Positions 60,500 to 64,000 of a stretch of DNA of 64,000 bases are shown piece by piece. Within the stretch, counting starts at the first letter, position 1. Each line of letters begins with the position of its first letter. The notes under the pieces are model-generated. The model saw only the letters and a list, made by a program, of their open reading frames with translations, made no database searches and had not been told where the DNA came from. The stretch lies in assembly GCA_017405525.1 (NCBI GenBank), contig JAFRAH010000038.1:62001-126000 (forward strand), given 5' to 3'. Origin of the DNA: Synergistaceae bacterium. Its GTDB lineage: Bacteria > Synergistota > Synergistia > Synergistales > Aminobacteriaceae. The position numbers were made by a program, and so were the translations under genes.

Positions 60500-62175
60500 G
60501 AATAATATTCGAGCTCGGCCATTTCCTCAACTATAGCCTTGAACACAGGAGCAGCCACCTCGCCGCCGTAATACCTTCCGTTAGCTGGTTCACCTATGGC
60601 AATAAGCATGATGTACTTCGGATCCTCATACGGCCAGAAACCGATGAATGACCCTACATATTTTCCGGGCTGATAGCCGCCTTTCCCCGCAACCTGAGCC
60701 GTCCCGGTCTTCCCTGCAACGTTCGTGATTGAGGTTGCCGCCTTCTTGCCTGTTCCTTCGGTGATGACACTCCTCATTGCCTGACGCACCCACGCCGTAG
60801 TTTCGGGGGTCATGACCTCGCGCATAACTTTGGGTTCTCCCTTGTAGACGAGCTCGCCTAGTGAGTTCACTGCCTCCTTGACGATGTAGGGGCTCATCAA
60901 TCTGCCGCCATTGACGACCGCAGACATTGCCGTAATGAGCTGAAGGGGTGTAACAGCAAGTCCCTGACCTATGGCGATATTTGCCGGAGTAATTCCCCGC
61001 CAGTTCTCAGGGTAGGGTAGAATGCCCCTCGATACTCCCGGAAGTTCAATGTCAAGTTCCTGACCGAAACCTAAAGCTCTAAGGCTCTCGTAGGTTGTTG
61101 TGTTGCTTGCACGGATTCCTATTTGTGCCATCCCTACATTTGACGACTTTATGAGGAGCTGGGCAGTGCTGACACTTCCTAGGGCTATTCTTGCGTCAGA
61201 CTCCCTGATGAATCCGTCAGCTACCTTCAGTTTTGCCGGGCAGAAGAAAGTTTCATCCTTCCTCACTATTCCCCTGTCCAGAGCAACGGCCATGTATATA
61301 GGCTTGAACGTTGAGCCGGGTTCATATGTCCTGCTAATTGCTCCGTTCGAGAGGGCTTCCATTGTGAGGCTCTTCCTGTTTGTCGGGTCATATGTCGGGT
61401 AGCTTGCCATTGCTAGGACTTCGCCGGTGTTCGGGTTCATGCAGATACACACTGCCCACTTCGCGCGTTCCTGTTCGGCTGTCCTGAAGAGGTGCTTCTC
61501 CACAACGTACTGTATACGGCTGTCGAGTGTGAGGGTTATGATTGGCGTTACTGTTCTACGTTCGGGCTCCTGCTCCATGATTGAGGCGGCCTGTGAGCCC
61601 TGCCGTCTGACCACGATTTTTTGCCCCGGAGGATTGTAGAGCGTGTTATCCCATGCCTGCTCTATACCTGCCTGCCCCTTGTTCTCGTTGTCGCAGAAAC
61701 CAAGAATGTGGGACATCAAACGCTGGTTGGTGTACTTCCTGTAGGGCTCGTCAATCTCACGGACTGCCCTGACTTTCTTCATGAGCTCACGGAACTTCAG
61801 GGCCTCAGCTTCAGGGACTTTATGGTTTATCCACATGAACCGGGACTTTGTGCCCATCAAGGACGTAATTTTTGCGAACACGTCAGGAGATACTACCTGA
61901 GCTATTGCCTCCAAGTCTTGGGATTTTATCATTGAGGGGTCAATTGCGAATGATGGGATTGTTTCGGAAATTACGAGGGCGTTTCCTTTAGCGTCCTGAA
62001 TTATTCCACGTGTCGACTTGAGGGGTACTCTCCTCCAGTATTGACGCTGTGATTGCTGGACTATCCGGGGTTCGGGGTAACAATGCCGGGCAACTAACGT
62101 GCAGCCTATGACGACAAAGAACAGTACGAACAAAATCCAAGGGTTGCCAGCCCTTGCTAGACGGTTGGGGGACAT
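60496..62175 (-). CDS. ftsI: penicillin-binding protein / FtsI transpeptidase
   Basis: The 559-aa class B PBP crosslinks septal peptidoglycan. It has one N-terminal membrane helix (PWILFVLFFVVIGCTLVARH), a dimerisation domain and a transpeptidase domain. The active site is S288-T-F-K291, S344-S-N346 and K489-T-G. Length and position after ftsL fit FtsI/PBP3. It overlaps the GNAT remnant by 4 bases. murE follows after that. Confidence 0.92.
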   Translation of the reverse strand: MSPNRLARAGNPWILFVLFFVVIGCTLVARHCYPEPRIVQQSQRQYWRRVPLKSTRGIIQDAKGNALVISETIPSFAIDPSMIKSQDLEAIAQVVSPDVFAKITSLMGTKSRFMWINHKVPEAEALKFRELMKKVRAVREIDEPYRKYTNQRLMSHILGFCDNENKGQAGIEQAWDNTLYNPPGQKIVVRRQGSQAASIMEQEPERRTVTPIITLTLDSRIQYVVEKHLFRTAEQERAKWAVCICMNPNTGEVLAMASYPTYDPTNRKSLTMEALSNGAISRTYEPGSTFKPIYMAVALDRGIVRKDETFFCPAKLKVADGFIRESDARIALGSVSTAQLLIKSSNVGMAQIGIRASNTTTYESLRALGFGQELDIELPGVSRGILPYPENWRGITPANIAIGQGLAVTPLQLITAMSAVVNGGRLMSPYIVKEAVNSLGELVYKGEPKVMREVMTPETTAWVRQAMRSVITEGTGKKAATSITNVAGKTGTAQVAGKGGYQPGKYVGSFIGFWPYEDPKYIMLIAIGEPANGRYYGGEVAAPVFKAIVEEMAELEYYS

Positions 62176-62190
62176 TCAGGGAGTGCCTTC

Positions 62191-62568
62191 CTACCTTCCG
62201 AAGAGCCAAGCTAAACTTGAACGCCAGCCCTGATTTTCAGAGGACGATGAATTTCGGGAGGCTGCAAGATTTCCTGACTTCATTCGTATCGGGAGGGTCT
62301 CGGCCTTCATGACCTTCTGCATTCCGAGGCTTTCCTTGCAGTATGAATATATTCTGATTGGGGCGACTAGTGCAGAGAGCTCCTGCCTGAGCAAGACTTC
62401 TTCATCCGAGTATTTCTGTATGGACTGGTTCACCGACTCAAGGTAATATGCCAAGCGTGCGGCGTGAAACCTGAGAATCCCAAGACCTATTACGAGGCTT
62501 ATGACGATGCCCAAGCCTAACATGAATTTCAAGGTTATCTTTATCCTGTCCGCATTGTCTTTCCGCAT
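62191..62568 (-). CDS. ftsL: FtsL-like cell-division protein
   Basis: The 125-aa protein has one membrane helix (ITLKFMLGLGIVISLVIGLGIL, about residues 10-32) and a coiled-coil outside (VNQSIQKYSDEEVLLRQELSALVAPIRIYSYCKESLGMQ). This is the FtsL layout; sequence conservation is low, so the call rests on shape and its position between rsmH and ftsI. Confidence 0.7.
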   Translation of the reverse strand: MRKDNADRIKITLKFMLGLGIVISLVIGLGILRFHAARLAYYLESVNQSIQKYSDEEVLLRQELSALVAPIRIYSYCKESLGMQKVMKAETLPIRMKSGNLAASRNSSSSENQGWRSSLAWLFGR

Positions 62569-62655
62569 TTCTTACGCCCCCGGTTTCCTTTCTGTGAGAT
62601 TTTGGTTCATGGATTTTTTTAGTGTGGAAATAATATCATACTTTGCTAAAAATAC

Positions 62656-63540
62656 CTAGTCCCTGCTAGTAAAAAATGCCCTTAATTTTGCGCTCCTTGC
62701 CTTGTAGTTCCGTTCGGTCTCTTCTGGTGATGGGGTCATAGGATGCCTCGTTAGTACCTTGCCAATTCCTTCACCCTGCCATTCCCTGAACGCTCGCTTT
62801 ATGAGCCTGTCCTCAAGCGAATGGTACGACACAAACAAAATCACTGCCTCCCTCATGGCCGAAACCTCACGCAATGACTTCAGGAGTGCCTCAAGTTCTC
62901 CCGTCTCATTGTTGACGTATATCCTCAGTGCCTGAAAGACCCTCCTTGCCGGGTGAGTACCCATCTTCCGCTGTACCGGCTGGGGCAGCGTCTCACGTAT
63001 CAGGTCAACCAGCTCTGATGTCCTCGTGATGGGAGGGTGCCGCTTAATGGCTGAGGCTATCTTCCGGGCGTAACGTTCCTCGCCGTAGAGCCTGAATATT
63101 TCCGTGAGGGTCTCAGCGTCCGAGTTGTTCAGGATTTCGGCGGCAGTAGGGCAGGAATCATCATCGGGGTTCATCCGCATGTCAAGCGGTCCGTCAGCGT
63201 TGAACGAGAAGCCACGTTCAGGAAGAGCTAGCTGCATGTTCGACACTCCCAGATCGAAGACGTAAGCATCATAGCCATCAATGCCGGGAATTTCCGAGAG
63301 CCTCCCGAAATTCTGGAGCATGGCCGTGAATCTTGAGCCGTAGACCTTGAGCCTCTCACGGGAAAATTTCACTGCCTCGTTGTCGCGGTCAATGCCCAAG
63401 ACCTCAGAGCCGGGAAATGCCTCAAGGATCGCCTCAGAATATCCGCCAAGTCCTAGAGTGCCGTCAAGAATTTTTGCGTGCGGGTAATTGGACAGGAGGG
63501 ACAAAACTTCACTCAACATTACAGGTTCATGATGGAGCAA
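62656..63540 (-). CDS. rsmH: 16S rRNA (cytosine1402-N4)-methyltransferase RsmH
   Basis: RsmH methylates C1402 of 16S rRNA. The 294-aa protein begins HHEPVMLSEVLSLL, with DGTLGLGGYSEAIL (SAM site), VFDLGVSNMQLALPERGFSF and FQALRIYVNNE. TTG at 63540 with AAGGTGAT upstream is preferred over longer readings. It starts the dcw segment; mraZ does not precede it in the window. Confidence 0.9.
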   Translation of the reverse strand: MLHHEPVMLSEVLSLLSNYPHAKILDGTLGLGGYSEAILEAFPGSEVLGIDRDNEAVKFSRERLKVYGSRFTAMLQNFGRLSEIPGIDGYDAYVFDLGVSNMQLALPERGFSFNADGPLDMRMNPDDDSCPTAAEILNNSDAETLTEIFRLYGEERYARKIASAIKRHPPITRTSELVDLIRETLPQPVQRKMGTHPARRVFQALRIYVNNETGELEALLKSLREVSAMREAVILFVSYHSLEDRLIKRAFREWQGEGIGKVLTRHPMTPSPEETERNYKARSAKLRAFFTSRD

Positions 63541-63641
63541 GACAATCACCTTTTTGTGAATATGATAACACTGCGATAAAATTACCACGTTTCCATAAAA
63601 AATTAACCTCAAAAAAAATACAAGGGGTGAAAATTTTCGTT

Positions 63642-64000
63642 ATGCCTGAAAAAAATATACCCGACGCAATACAGAGCATACTCGACAAAAATAAAGGCTT
63701 CATGAAACTGAAAGACCTTCCTGCATTGATGAGCCTCGACATGAAAAGACAGCTTGGCCTCAAAAGGAACTCCTCAGCTTCAGCCGTAATGAAGAAACTT
63801 GAGGGCATCCTTCAGGACAGGTTCATATTCCGCCGGAAAGGAACTATATCCTACATACTCACTCCATGCCTTCCGTCCGACCTGGTTCTCTCATCACTGC
63901 CTGACGACAAGCCCATCAGCCCCAAGATACTCGCCAAGTCCCTGCCGTTCAACGCAACCGACTTCACGGAGATCCTGAATGACCTAGTGAGCTCAGGCCG
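63642..64000 (+). CDS. start of an unrecognised protein (3' cut)
   Basis: An ATG at 63642, with AGGGGTGA about 11 bases upstream, opens a frame that stays open to the window end. It starts MPEKNIPDAIQSILDKNKG and is Lys/Leu-rich and helical, with DRFIFRRKGTISYIL in the middle that resembles a winged-helix beta-hairpin. It is divergent from rsmH. No family is recognised. Confidence 0.55.
   Translation, partial: MPEKNIPDAIQSILDKNKGFMKLKDLPALMSLDMKRQLGLKRNSSASAVMKKLEGILQDRFIFRRKGTISYILTPCLPSDLVLSSLPDDKPISPKILAKSLPFNATDFTEILNDLVSSG

Overview
The window is a gene-dense bacterial chromosome segment, probably from a motile, gut-type member of the Synergistota. The best phylum-level clue is a protein at 19332-20030 that ends in a Gly-rich, GGGCNSG, hydrophobic, basic tail of the Synerg-CTERM sorting type. 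A paralogue at 20427-20909 carries the same tail interrupted by a stop. Abundant TctABC, Opp/Dpp and amino-acid transporters fit the phylum's peptide and organic-acid lifestyle. The genus cannot be fixed from the sequence alone.

Layout. 1-4.4 kb (+): dnaN (5' cut), recF, mnmG and a DciA/DUF721 gene, overlapping, an arrangement typical of the origin-proximal region. 4.3-8.0 kb (-): a Cdc48-like double AAA+ ATPase with a degenerate second ring, rluD and a methyltransferase in one overlapping operon. 8.0-8.4 kb: a gap with hairpins and a 34-aa amphipathic peptide. 8.4-11.5 kb: galU, glmM, and a secreted double-cupin protein. 11.6-19.3 kb (-): flgM-flgN-flgK-flgL behind a sigma-28-type promoter, with very large FlgK and FlgL. 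19.3-20.9 kb: two Synerg-CTERM paralogues. 21.0-23.4 kb (+): uxuA, DUF4405, DUF4491 and a zinc ribbon. 23.5-34.2 kb: a mosaic with three simple-sequence tracts at surface-glycan or unknown genes (heptamers at a DUF1919 gene and at a glycosyltransferase leader, and an 11-G tract inside a serine-hydrolase-like gene), together with aspartate-type aminotransferase, gpmA, a nickel/cobalt ECF transporter (nikKL-cbiMQO), rtcB and a second glycosyltransferase. 34.2-41.9 kb (-): a polar amino-acid ABC transporter and a dipeptide/oligopeptide ABC transporter. 42.0-47.9 kb (+): a DUF3798 binding-protein ABC system with two permeases and a small membrane protein. 47.9-56.4 kb: LysR, a DUF1932 dehydrogenase, TctCBA, an EVE-like/HNH nuclease, an amidohydrolase, a cyclophilin-fold protein and an RraA-like protein, which looks like an organic-acid catabolic island. 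56.5-63.5 kb (-): a dcw segment rsmH-ftsL-ftsI-(broken GNAT gene)-murE-murF-mraY. 63.6 kb onward (+): the start of an unrecognised gene.

How it fits together. Housekeeping blocks (replication, cell wall, sugar nucleotides, flagellum) alternate with uptake systems. The most unusual content is the cluster of likely contingency (phase-variation) repeats between 24.1 and 31.4 kb, a micro-ORF bearing a pentamer repeat at 20.2 kb, the amber-interrupted Synerg-CTERM gene, and the Cdc48 homologue whose D2 ring has lost its Walker B glutamate and both arginine fingers. I saw no rRNA, tRNA or CRISPR array and no intact mobile element. All assignments come from reading the sequence; no database search was run.
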